DNA of 64,000 nucleotides from Bugula neritina (lineage: Eukaryota > Bryozoa > Gymnolaemata > Cheilostomatida > Bugulidae). The stretch is from NCBI GenBank assembly GCA_964035545.1, contig OZ037773.1, forward strand, positions 1,122,751 to 1,186,750. The letters are read 5' to 3'. The notes under the pieces were generated by a model. The model had not been told where the DNA came from. It made no database searches and saw only the letters and a program-made list of their open reading frames with translations. The translations under genes were made by a program, and so were the position numbers. Of this stretch, positions 50,901-63,900 are shown piece by piece (positions within the stretch are counted from its first letter, which is position 1; each line of letters starts with the position of its first letter).

Positions 50901-53125
50901 AGCTTCCGCATCAATATGATTTCAACGATTTTCAGTTTGACTATAAAGGGGTACCCGGACAAGCGTTAATAACTGAAACTCGGTACTTTTTTCAGCAGAG
51001 GTATAAACGCAACTTTAGACTGGTAATACACATATAAAAACATGGGAGAGGGTGAGATGAGCCCAGCCATAGTAACATACCCATGATGGACAGTAGAGTT
51101 ACAAGAGTTACAGGCAATACAAAAACTTGAGATTATAGCAACTGCAGTTGTGAGTTCGCTGGTAAATTGAGGTTTCAACTTGTATAATAAAACAACAGTA
51201 GAGCAAATATCTGCTCAGCCTCAAACAATTACAAACAGCAATGGTTTTCTGATGTGATGATAAAAAGACAGTGAATACAAGTATATATAATAGATTGTGG
51301 AATCAACATTTACCTGGAAAGAGCAGCTAAAGGTGTGACTTCTAAAGATTTTAATAACATTAAAGAACTGAGGCTAGGGGCTTCTTTCTCTATAACCATC
51401 TTTGTAGCCTGTGATAAGTCAAATATAACATAACAGTCTCAAATTAAATGCATGGCGGCAAGTATCACACGTACTGGAAAATCGTTATCTGTGTTAATAA
51501 CCCGACTTTTTAGCTTCGCGAGTCAAACTTTATTCAGTTCAACAGAGCTTGCCTAATCGCTATAGCCTGAGACTAACTTACAGCATCTCCTAAATTTAAA
51601 TCTAACTTAAAGACAATCCTAAACTAAACATGAAACAAAAAATGACTTGATAAAACAAGTATAATAAATATAAGGTAGAGCTTACTTGATTTTTTATGAA
51701 TCAAGTTGTATAACATATAAATAGACTAGATGATATGGTGGGTTAACAGGAAACAATGAGATTTACCTCGGGGGTGACATCCCGGGCACTGAAGCCTGTA
51801 CCCCCAGTAGTGAGGATTAGGTTCACGTAGTCTTGGATACACCACTGCAGCAGTTTAGTCTACAACACATATAATATGAGTGACCGATAAATTAGCAACC
51901 AAAGAAGAGAGACTACTGGATTAGCGTTCGACATTCACTAAGTTTATAATTCACTCAATGGAAACCACCACTCGAACAGGTGAAAATTGGTTCAATAGAT
52001 TTTTTTGGATAGAATAGCTCTTTGCCTCCATATGGAAAGTGGTCATCTGATTATAGTTGATTGAGTTCGTCTGTTATGGGAATAAGAATCAGCAACTGTG
52101 TCAGCAAACGTAACAAACAACTATATCTTTCATAAACTGGCTGAATTTTAATAAAAAACAATAATTTAATTACCTAATGTTATAGCTGCTACAAAGCATT
52201 TTGGAGCATTACAAGACATAGAATAAATGTATGACTATTTCACTGTGCAAACTGCCAATAAGGTTTTACTTTTAAGCATCATAAAATAACTTCACTTGCA
52301 ATATTGCGCTAGTCTTTTTAAATTGTAGAAATGTAGCAAAAACCAGAGCAGAGTGAGTGGAGTGAAAACACCATGTATCATCTGAACCAACATCAACCAT
52401 GTCTGTTTACACTATGAGGTGGCAATACTGATTGCATTTATGACTATTATAGGGCTGAGTAACTTGGAGTTGTCTTTTCAAAAAGAGGCAAACTCAGTAC
52501 AAATTGACGAGGGGAGCATGTGGTGTATGATACTGTTGAAGGAAAGTCAATTTAATACAATACAACATAAAATATTGCATATAGCATAATAAATATTGCT
52601 CAGTGTAGACATATTATTGTTGAATTAAAGAGAATTGAGTAAAATGTATAACTACCTGAATGAGTGTTGAATCATCAGGAACTGTTGTGTATACTATATC
52701 TTCATCCAGAGTGAGGCCCTTCAACCTGTAGTATAACAAAGTAACTTAGATTCCCAAAGATGAATACAGAGTAAAAAATAGATTGCATGACAAAATAATT
52801 TGCTAAAAAATATGACTTGTATTAGAAAAAAATTAATAGGTCTTTTTTGACATAATATTTATTTTCAAAGCTTTCCATAACCCACAACTTACCACTACAT
52901 AAGTAAGAAGTATGGACAAGTTTCAGTAGAAAATTTGCATCTTATTCATCAAACTTTATGAGTACAGTAAAAGTCACAAATAAAAAGTTGCATAAAGATA
53001 TCTTTTAAAATATAAAAAAGCAACCTAGCAAAACTTTTACCTTTGAGGGAACTCAGACAAGACCAGTTGTACAAGATTTGGCCCTGATGTGTCAGTTGCT
53101 TGTCCATTATAGCAGCTATCACTGA
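44977..53125 (-). CDS. GPHN: Gephyrin (MogA-MoeA fusion), molybdenum cofactor synthesis; first exon not found
   Basis: Gephyrin adenylylates molybdopterin (G domain) and inserts molybdate (E domain); in vertebrates it also scaffolds glycine/GABA receptors. Exons (minus): 53041-53125, 52656-52725, 51767-51859, 51314-51408, 50455-50521, 50093-50276, 49369-49596, 48966-49021, 48473-48651, 47867-48020, 47039-47163, 46477-46564, 45806-45879, 45315-45483, 44977-45201. All phases agree; 629 residues from SDSC onward. G-domain motifs: [32 protein letters not shown] short linker (about 50 residues, shorter than human) leads to [12 protein letters not shown]-domain motifs: [74 protein letters not shown]. 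The exon with the initiator Met and the strand before SDSC was not located. Splicing of the linker (50093 to 49596, phase 1) is the least sure junction. Confidence 0.95.
47463..47825. repeat. 24-bp minisatellite in a gephyrin intron
   Basis: About 14 units of TACTACTCTACCACGAGTTACATA with a few shortened (TACTACGAGTTACATA). It lies between the exons at 47039-47163 and 47867-48020. Its coding look on the minus strand is an artefact of a period divisible by three. Confidence 0.93.
49595..50085. repeat. 32-bp repeats and TGTCACATGACA quasi-palindromes in a gephyrin intron
   Basis: Four 32-bp units of AGCTACACCACTGTCAACTA plus CAATACAGACCT run from 49595 to about 49720, the first abutting the exon border at 49596. 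From about 49900 to 50085 the word TGTCACATGACA and its parts (TGACATGTTGTCA, TGTCATGTGACAT) recur in both orientations, a sequence likely to fold on itself. Confidence 0.8.
50559..51016. mobile_element. MITE-like inverted-repeat element in a gephyrin intron
   Basis: Terminal inverted repeats AAGTTGCGTTTATACCT (50560-50576) and AGGTATAAACGCAACTT (50999-51015) are exact complements over 17 bases. AGACT flanks both ends (50554-50558, 51017-51021) and may be a 5-bp target duplication. About 458 bp with no coding capacity. A related scrap with GCCTAATCGCTAT in inverted relation occurs at 51553-51565. Confidence 0.8.
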
Positions 53126-54943
53126 CTACAATATGCAAACTTTAGATTACTTCCTGGTGTGGCTGTATACAGTAACTACAGTAAACAGGTTCAATAAACT
53201 AGCTTTCTAGGTAACTTAAGTTAAGGAAATGGGCCAATTTTCTTAATTTAATAAAAAATTGTGGGAAGTAGTGGTCAAAATGATTGTGCAAAAAACATAA
53301 ACTCAAAATATTTATAAAATAATCATTGTAATTTGATCCCTAAATATCTAAAATTTAATATGTTTATAGTTTGGGATAATATTCACCTTGGTATTTACAA
53401 AACAAAGTTTGCTAGTTTTTTGATTGAGTGTTGGTTAAGTTGCATGCTGATATAGTTATTATATTGGTATCATCACCATGTTCCTTTTTGCAGCTGAGTT
53501 GTTGCTAATTACAAGGTTTCTTTTTCAAATTACAAAAATAATCACTTCTAAATAGTCTATTAATACAAAAAACCTTCTTTAAACACAGTGTATGCCTGAG
53601 TGCTATTACAGGTACAATTTTATCTTGCATAAACATTCAAACAACAACTAAATAAAGTTGAGTGATGAGTCACTGTCTCAACAAAACAGGAAGCGCAACT
53701 GAGCTTATTCAAATGACTAATTTATGAGAGATAATACACAAGAGAATACACACATCAGCAACTTGGTCTTTAACAGATCAATCTCCCTAATTTGCAATGT
53801 CAAATTAAATCCATCAGCACTTGCCTTTTTCTGGTACTATTACTTGTAGCAAAGGTGGGGGAGAGGGCTACTGCTAACAGCCTCCTTTTCCTAATACATA
53901 CTTTGCTGAGACCACTAGGCTTAAACCGTCCCCCTCTCCCCTTGAACTTAAATCAGCTTTTGGGCTTGCATCAGCCTTAAATCAGGAGGCGTAGCACAGC
54001 AGCCAATGAACTGACTTAAGTGGCTTGACCTTGAAATTGCAGTTTGTATTTTTATTTTAGGTTGAACATAACAATATTGATAATTATAATATAGACATGG
54101 TCTTTTCTAGTTTGTCATTATTATTGATGTTATGATTATGAATAAGGATATAATCAAATTCAAATTGAAATTTTATATCACTGCCAACGTCATAGACTCA
54201 TAGTGATACTCAATGAGTTAATCTCATAGTATTAGTCATACTCATAGTGATAGACAAGTACCAACGGATTAATAATGCAATGATACTAATACTAATAGTA
54301 ATAGTGATAGTAATACTCATACTTACACTAACCCTAACTCTAAATGATACTCATAATGATTATCAGTATCACCATCGCTATCAGTATGAGCATAATACTA
54401 ATACTCATAGTCATAGTGATAGTCATAGTCATAGTGTCATACTCATACTCATACTGACTACTGATGAGACTTGGTTTGCAATATAGGATTTTCAACTCAC
54501 AAAAACATAGCTAACACTAAAAAAAACTCAACTACAAATAGTCTGCTAAAAATGTGCTCGTATTTAAAAAAAGTAATATAAGCAATAAGTACAGCTAAGT
54601 TCAAACCCGTTAGCACTCCCACTCTGAGCTTCATCCTTATCTTGCAGAACTTATCGGGATTTTACCAACATATGTGACGCAGCAATGTTACTTTTTATCT
54701 TACTGTGGAGACGTTTTTGCGACGTTATTCGCTCGTACAGAGTATGCAAACACCAGGGCTACTCCGGCAGTAATTACGTACGCATAAAGCGACAAACTGT
54801 TATAGCGTAACAGTTGCAGACATCTCTAATTTGGACATGCGCCGTGCACGTACACCTAGAATATAATATAATTAATATTATAGTTATACTCTAATGAGAA
54901 TATTTTTCAATTTTATTTCTAGCAAACAAATATCGGTGTTTCA
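53126..54943. other. Gephyrin 5' side / Ly6 gene upstream region
   Basis: The two genes are divergent. No ATG exon fitting gephyrin was found here. A somewhat GC-richer patch at 54640-54850 with AACGTCGCAAAAACGTCTCC on the minus strand followed by a possible ACA|GTAAGA donor (about 54703) could be a non-coding first exon. Simple ACTCATAGTGATA tracts fill 54180-54460. Confidence 0.35.
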
Positions 54944-57481
54944 ATGGAGCTTTTTATGTATTATAAGTTTATGTTGTTGGTTTGCTTTGCTCAAGAAACG
55001 GTGATGCAGTCAGGTATGATATTTTAATCATCTCATTTTTAACTATTTCAAAAATGGTGACATTATGATTATTGATTATCATTATCATTATCATTATGGT
55101 TATGATTATTATTATATCACATTCAGTTTCACTATATGATTATGATATTGATAATCATAATGATAATGATATATTATCTAATATAACATTATGATTATCA
55201 TATAAGTATTAAAAATAAACTAAAAGTAAAACTTGACAATGACTATATGACTATTAGTATTAGTATTACTATTACTATTAGTGTATAAACTATGAGTATG
55301 ACTTATCATATGACTATATTGACTACTAAGAGTAAGTAATAACTACAATAAATGAATAATACCATCAATATTATTTATATTCAATTATTCAATGGAGTAC
55401 AAATAGAAGTGGTTTTGGCAATGGTTTTGATTATAATTTACTTTATGAGTTTATTAGTATTACTATAACTATAGTTATAGTTTATAAGTTAATAAGTAAT
55501 GAAGTATTATTATTAACAATATGTTATTATTATATATTGACATATATTCATATTCTTATAAAATTAAATTTTCCTTGACTTTCTAGAATATCTATAAGTA
55601 ACGTATAGACTCTAGACAGTCAAGGAATTTATATCAATATGAATTGTGATTTTTACAGTAAAGTTGGTATTGAAGCCATTTAAAGCTTAAAAATGGAAGA
55701 TGCTGAAAGAATTCATATTATATTTTATGATGCTAAGGGTAACATATGTAAATATCTTTATATAAACATAGTCAGAGTACATAAAATCAGAATTTAGCAA
55801 TAAAAAATTATACTGTTTATATGAGCTATTTATTTAAACAAGGATTGTTTTGAAATTAATGTACTTGTGATATATTCATTATACACATTTTTTAAATCAA
55901 TGAATGTAGTACATGTATGTAACATAAAACTTACAATTGAAGGATAACTTGATTACAAAAAATATTGATTGAAATGAGTCAAAAATATAATTTTTATTAC
56001 CCTGGATTTGTTAAAATTCTCTGAGATAGCAAAAATTCTCATTTTAATAACAAAAATATAGAAGGTCACCAAACGACGCATTGCTTTTTGTAGTAATCTT
56101 GCTATTGGTAAAAAGTGCAACTGTTCAGAAAGTTTGAAATGAATGCAGCTCTAGCTGTAAAACCAATTCCTTGCTGGCTGTTTTAAGCGTATATAAATTA
56201 TAGAAGGTTAGGTTTAGATGCCATGAGCTACTATTTTTGTTGCATGATATTTTTTTATCCTCAAATCTAAACAAATAGAAAAATTTTTAAAACCGTTTTC
56301 CATACGGTGTATTATTTTAGTTGAATTAACAACAAAGTCATCAGCTGAACACGCACCTAACTTGTATAAAATGGCATCGCAAAACTCAGCAGAAGCTTTC
56401 TAATTTACTATATGCCACTTTTGGGCATTTTCCCTAAATGGTATTTACAAGTAAACAATTTTACTTTGGTTTTTAAGAAGTTTATTTGCACTCGGTTCTA
56501 AGCAAACTAAAATCACTAAACTTACTTTGCAGGATGCCAAAACAATGCCTGCATTTAATATAGTTTTTAATAGAGACTTGAGCTGTCATTAAGTGTGTTA
56601 TTGACACTAGGTTATAACAAAAACATGTGATAGAGTGTTTTAACTTTTATTATTGATTGAATAATAAATCAGATGATTCCTATGTATATTTTTTGCAGAA
56701 ATGAAATGTTACACTTGTAACTATGATCTACAAACTGATCAAGTTTCGAACAAAAAGCAGGTTGGAAAAGACCATCTTGCTCCTCTGATGAAAGAAAACT
56801 GTGCTAAAGAGAGCAACCTGAAAAATTGTGCAAATGGTGTTTCAACTTGCCTCGTAGTTGCAACTGAAATAAAGTTTCGCACTACTAAAGACATTAAGTA
56901 TTTAGACAATGGTACGTAATGCTAAAATATTATAGATGTTCACGTGATAATGCCTGGATTTGTTGCTACCCTTGTCCCTATAGAAATCCTATAATTCCAA
57001 GTTATTTATGGATAGTTACTTAAGCCTTTCTGAGAGAGTTGCATTGCAAGATGCTGGCTTATACTTTGCAAACTTTGTGCAAAACCTTGAAACTTACTTG
57101 AATCTAAGTTTGTAAGCTGTCAACTTGTCTATAGACTATCTTTCTTGTTTTGCAGGAATTATTAAATTCTCTCATCAGTGTGGAAGCTCTGACGATACAG
57201 ACAAAGGGTGTCATGAGTTTTTGACTATCAGTGGAGGTGAGGATTGCTAATGCTTAGGAATTAGTTTAAATGAGTTATGATGTTGAAATTGAGGAATTTG
57301 TTTACAATATAATGCTTACTATAACACCTGATGTACACATTTTGTAGGGTATCATGCAAGATGCATTTGTGGCAATTCTGGATGCAATTCTCAACTCAAT
57401 GATGCAATTCCCCTGATGGCAAATGTCTTTCAACAGATTCTGCTTTTACTTTGTTGTCTTAGCTTAACCTTCTTGAGTTAA
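54944..57481 (+). CDS. Ly6/uPAR-type (three-finger) GPI-anchored protein
   Basis: Four exons: 54944-55013, 56699-56911, 57156-57236, 57348-57481, all junctions phase 1; 165 residues. Exon 1 encodes a signal peptide (MELFMYYKFMLLVCFAQE). The mature part starts with KCYTCNY, the usual first C-x2-C of LU domains, then cysteines at NCAK, KNCANG and STCLV, HQCG, KGCHE, and ends RCICGNSGCNSQ, where a Cys followed by Asn closes the three-finger fold. The last 20 residues are hydrophobic (FQQILLLLCCLSLTFLS), typical of a GPI-attachment signal. The protein should sit on the outer cell surface. Such proteins modulate receptors or channels (Ly6, Quiver/Sleepless types), but I cannot tell which. It lies between gephyrin and CLHC1, transcribed away from gephyrin. 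Confidence 0.85.
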
Positions 57482-57907
57482 CATTTCAGTAAACAAATTA
57501 AAATTTTTATTTACAATAAATATTAACATGAATGCATGCTGTTAATTACGTTACATCTGAGTTGACACTCAAAAATAATAATTTTGTTAGTCATCATTTA
57601 TGTTTTGGTTTTAACCAATGTATGTGATTCCACTGATGCTGATACTCAATATGTTAAATAAATAAGTCATTTTATGAATAAATACATTATTTTATGAGCA
57701 ATGAAAAAATATGGTAAACCAATGGTTATCCATAATCTGTTTAGATGCAACAGTTCACTAAAAATAATTAAATGAATTCAAATAGCAAATAATTTTAAAT
57801 TATGTCACAATCTTACTTCACGAGTGAATCTTCTAATTATATTAATTACATTAAAATGTTGCATCAGTTTGCAAGCTAGGCTGGTAGCTGTTGACACATG
57901 TTACATG

Positions 57908-60900
57908 TTAATATGTTTGTTCTGTGTTAACACCGGTGTCATGGCGGGCTTGAGAAGATGGTGATAAAGAGAAATTCAACTCAGACGAAGACTTCTCACT
58001 GAGTCCACTCGTTTCACGAGCTACTTTGATAATTTTGTTCACAGTGATGGCTGCTAGAAGTTCTATGGCAACCTATGAGACATAAATGTTTACATGGCAT
58101 ACTCCAGATATTCATTTTTAGCTTTAAATCTATTGATTATACAAGTAAAATAATTTTCACAGCTATGTTAGTTCACCAGTTGAATAATGCTCCCATGTCC
58201 ATTCAGAAATCCTAAGTGTTAAATATATGCATATTTTTCTCTTTCCTCCCCCTCCCCTTTCTTTTATGTGTATATTCATAGGTACGCATAAATGCATATA
58301 TACCTATACACACATGTCTGTATAGGTATATAAATTATACATATGGCCTATAGGTATTTGTGTTCTTTCATGCTTGAAAATATAATTTATAAGTAACAAT
58401 GTTCACTAGAACTCCAATCATCATTCTATAGCTTTTACACACAAACCTCTTCATAACCATACTCCTGAGCAACTTGTAAAATGGCGTGCCACTGACTAGT
58501 TGAAGTCATGTGATCATTATACACAGCTTGCTTCAGCCCGTTGCCTTCTTGTCCAGTTTCATCAGCACATTTTAAGTACATTTTTTGCAGAATTTGCATA
58601 GCAATATCTTCTGCCCCTGCAGAGATTAACTCCCTAAAATAAAATATTTAAAAACTACCAACAGCTGTAGGGCATTCAATACAACTAGAGAAGTTGACAA
58701 ATTGAGTCTAAAAACAATTTCATTGTTTATTTAGCAATAAAAAAACACATGGCACTTTAGTTTGATGAGAGAATTGAAAATTTTTAAAATTTAAACTAAT
58801 GTGGCTGATTTCTTTACATTCTAATGAGCGAACTAGCCTTAATTTTGCTCCCATGTCAATAAAATTTTCGGGTGTTTGCTCTTTTATGCCACTTCAGCTG
58901 AGCATTATAATAATTTTTTGATATTCAAATGGAATTTGGTGATTTTACTCATGTTAGTATACACTACATTTTGGCCTTTCTTATGTAAATTGATGGCTGC
59001 AAAATTACATTTTTTTCCTAAAATTAATTTTATCAAATTAAACCAATTAATTGAATGTTTTTTTCTTTTTGCATGTATATTTTTCACAGCTTTCAATACA
59101 TTTTTAGCCAAAAACATAGGCTTTCATAATGTTTTTGCACCGTGGTTAGTGAGCATTATTTAATTATCAAAGAGTGATAATTTTGTAAAATTTATTAATT
59201 TATATTCTACAAATATTACAGCTATTACAACTTTTCAAATAAGATACAAAATATACAATGTTTTCATTTAATAGCCAAAATTTAGGGCAACTAGCTTTTA
59301 AGGGTAGCGGATTCACAGCCACAATCAACAACATGGTAATTATTAAAAAGTGTTTTGTTGTTGCAGGATTCTCTCTCAGCATTTTTTCCTATAGGTACAT
59401 ATTTGTAATCAGCATAAAAATACTGCCACTTGTATTAATACTTTTATCACTTGAGAAATATAAATGCTTGGTCTTACTTTGCTGGTGTACTACATAATGT
59501 AAAATGTGACCTAATTCATGCTCTTAATTAGGTCATAATATTTCTGCAAAATATAATATAATAAGTACTACCTGGTAATCATTCCAACTGGAATAACTGC
59601 AGACGTGTTAGAATCATTCCTCATCTCACAGAGAGCATAACCCAACTGGTAGCTTGGGTATGCAGTCAGAATTTCTAATAGAAGAAACACAGAATTTTTA
59701 GAACAAAATTTTACCAATTAGAAAAATTCAAGTGGAAAAATAACATTTTACATTGCGTACTTGTGTTGGGTATGTCATGTATCAAACCAAACATGCTGCC
59801 TATTACTCAAATAGCTCAGCGAAGTTTTTAGTTATAACTTTTTTACTGTATTTTCCCACAGGAATCATAGCATTTCAGTAACATTTGAAATACTTGTCAC
59901 TCTGCATACCCATATAGTCAGATGTAGTGAAGTCTTTATCTGTGGCATATTGCAGAGCTCTCTGATATAGACCTTGTCTCACCATCACGTTTACCACCTT
60001 ACGGTGCGCTAAGCAGTTGCGGTAAATAGTTTCAGCCATGTCTAAATATGTCCTGTTCTTCCCCTTGCATTTCTCAGCTATTAAATCTCCTAACTTTTCA
60101 GTCACTGTCAATCTTGTAAAATGAAACAACCTAATGACTAAATTTTGAGTATAGTAAGATACTGTTATAATATAATGTGTATAGTAAGATAGTGTTATAA
60201 TATAAGGTGTATAATATAATGCATATAATAGTATAATGGTATAATATAATGTGTATAGTAAGATAATTCTATTATATAATGTGTATAGTAAGATAGTGTT
60301 ATAATATAATGTGTATATAGTGAGATGAGGTTATTATATATTGTGTATATAGTGAGATGATACGGACAGCAATGAAGTAAAGCACAATAGAAAGTTACTA
60401 GAACCGTGAAAATACAAAAGTTTACTTGTATCAAGATAAAAACATGAGTTACCTGTCTTGCGCTATCCAATGAGAAAGCAGGTCGAGTCTATTTTCCTTT
60501 AGAACACAGGCTACACACTCCAATGACATAGTGTCGCTGGGCTTCACTCCTAGAGCCAACACTGAGGACATTATTGCATCACAAAATGCCAACCATGGAG
60601 AGCGGCCGTCTTTATTTGCTTCAACACCTGAACAAAATTGAATTGTCGGTGATAACTTTATTCAATTCAATATGAATACGTATGTATGTAGGTTTTTAAC
60701 ATCAACTACTATATAGATTTAAAAATTGCACAAATTATAAACATGCCTCGGTCTTTCATATTGTAATTTATACAAATGGACAGATATAAAACTTGCATTT
60801 GAATCTGGACATTGTTTCCATGGAGCGAAGGATGCCTTTGGGACTGTTAGCTGCATGGATAGCAGCTTCTTCATACCTCCCATCTTCAAAGAGCTCATTA

Positions 60901-63900
60901 AATTTTTCTATATACTCTAAAATCATCTCCGCTTCTTTTTCTTTAGTAGGATCATCATCTTCGACATTTGTGGTACTCAGATGGTGGTCTCTGGGCAACA
61001 GATGGTGAGGATCCACTGGAGAAATATTTTTATAATATATAAGGCTTGTAACTTCTAGGGTCACTTGAGCACTCTGACTTGAGTTTACACACCTTATAAA
61101 TATTCTTAGTAGAAACATAGGTTTCTTCTAGTATAGGCTGTGGAACTGGGTCATTTTATGTACTTAATTCACTACACATTCGAGAAAATCTCTGGTTTTC
61201 GGCTATTTTTCACAAACTAGCTGCTAATGTTTATGGGTATTTTGCCCGAAAGTAACAAATACAACAATTTATTAATCAATATTTTTCTAACTGTGCATTA
61301 TTTTTATGTTTTTTCCTAACGTTTTAGTAAATTGGGATACACATGGACCTATACTGATGATTTGTTTATCACAGTCCATGGGAAGTTCAATTCTATGCTA
61401 ACCCTGAAGAGCTGCTGTACACAGATTGAGGTATATTCTACAGATATCTGTAACTCTGTTTGGTTGGTAAGAAGCTATTATGTGGATTACTTATGAAATG
61501 GTGGCTGTAGTTCAGAAATTCAAGAGCAAACAGGCGAGTATGTCTCTCATTTATCAGAAAACAGGAATAATATTAAAGCAATGCGCTGTTGGTATTTTAT
61601 ATTCACGGAAAACATAAATACATCAGTTCACCTCAGCTTAGTAATGCATGGTGCTTGCAGTTTAGAATGAAACAACTCATAGAAACTTTGGACTAGTAAT
61701 GTGATTCTATCATAGAACAGTTTGTAAGCACACTGCTAAGATGAGCATGTAGATTTACCTGCTGCTGTTTTACTTTTGGCCAAGGCCATAATTATGACAT
61801 CAGCAATCGTTCTGTACTGTGACTCTTTACTACCCACATAGGTCATAGCGGCATCATGGGCTACCTGTTTATACAGAAAAGTCAGTACATGATTAACAAT
61901 TAAATTGAAAAATCTGCAGTAACTTTATTTTAATTAAAAAAATTAAATTTTCAGTAACTTGATTTTAATTGAAAAAGTTAAATTGACAGCAGTTGAACTT
62001 AAATTGACAAATTAAATAATTAAACATCCCAATAGCTGACTCAACGAGACTAAGTTAGATGCAGAGACAAATAACTGTTGAAGAAAAAACTGTCAGCAGA
62101 TCCGTCAAGAAAAACTCAACTCACTTTCAGTCTTTTCTGTTTGGCAATTAGCCAAGTGTTCCTTTGCAGTAACAGATCTCGCTCAGTAACTTTCTTCATA
62201 AGTTTGTCCTGTTGAACACAACCACATATAAATATGTCATATATACCAGTAACTCTATTGATTTACGATATTCAGTTATAATACAATAATAGTCAGCATA
62301 ATTAACAAAATACTCTCATAATAAAAATAAATGATATGAAGAAAATTGAACAGGCAGCAAAATTTGGTAGGTTTTGTATATTTCTTTATTAATTTTCTCT
62401 CAATAAATTGTAGCCTTCCTATGTCATTTGTCATATTTATATATAACTTTTTGTTTCAATGAGTTTAGCTATCACATGATTGGTCATTTCCTGTGTATCC
62501 CAGTTACTATAATACAGCTTAGCAGTATAACATTAAGTACTTCATTATATCTTATATCTAGCATATGACTGCCATTTGAATACCTTCAGTTCTTCTTTGT
62601 GATCTCGATCGACAAATTTTGACTTTTTGCTTTCGGAGAGCTCTTTGATTGTCGCCTCAACTTTCTGAAGCTCCCGTTGCAGGGTTGACATGTCTGTGCT
62701 TTCTTGCAGTGTTAATCCTATTGTATAACACGATAGATTACTGAATGATCATGATATATCTCCAACAACATCATAAAAATTGAATGATCATTCAACAAAT
62801 TACTTTCAACTTCCTCAAACTTGTTAAACTTTGGTGTTACTTACTTTTTGTAACTAAGCAACAAGCCCACAGAGTAAGCAATACAACAATTATGAATTAG
62901 TCGACATTGAAGGAAATATAGTTACTAAGCTCTTTGATGTTTAAGGAAGGAAAGGCAGTGCAAAATGACATTGGCATTGACAACAGTTAACATTGATAAA
63001 AAGTTTTTCTGCCTAACAAACTTAGTAGATTGAATTTCTGCTATCAATCTCACAAATTCCGAGAAACAAAACTTTCTTTTAATCTTTTCATAAAATGGAG
63101 CTAATAAGATTTAGCTGACAGATGCAACAACTCATGCCAAAAGATTGTGCGCAGAAATTCAGCTGGTGCTAAACACAGGTGACAAGTGTTGACAGGTGTT
63201 AGTAACAAACATAGTAGAGTGGCAATAACCATGATCTGCTACCTTGTACAAACTTAGATTTGGGTCGTCTCTTCTTTGCTAGGGAAGGTAAGAACTATTA
63301 ATCAAACATTGCCATACATATGCAAAGATTAAACAATATTGTTTTGGCAGACAATGATTCAACATCTCTAGAATTTCCCGAAATTGGGATTTAGGCATTT
63401 TTATAGTAAGAGGGTTTAAATTATAAATTTATGTCTGGGAATTTAACAATATTGCTTTGGCAAACATTGATTCAAACTCACTAGACTGCAACGAAATTGG
63501 AATTTAGGCATTTTCATAGTAGAAGGGGTTTAAAATATGACGAGCTGATATACCTGGTATGACTCGGGAGTCTTTCTTCGGCTGTTTTTTCTGTACTTTG
63601 ATTGGCTGTTCAGATGCTAAGAGAGCAGCTTGCCTTGCATTGCTGTACTCTTTTAGTTCTTCTCTAAGACGCTGATTGTCGGCTTTGATTACCTCAATTC
63701 TACAGAATAAAACTCCTAACGTATAACAGGAAAATAGTTTACATGTAACTTCACAATATTATTCTTGCAATGTTGATCAGCTATAAAGTTTAGACCTAAA
63801 TAAAAAATATTTACAGAAAAATTATATAGATACATGTGGAAGCATTAATATCTATAAAAATTTGCAAATGACTATGTTAAACTCTTACAGAATTAACAGA

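Noticed and set aside
58876-59163. 95-codon hydrophobic frame in a CLHC1 intron
   Set aside because: AT-rich, phenylalanine/leucine-rich translation expected by chance; lies within an intron on the opposite strand without splice or start context.
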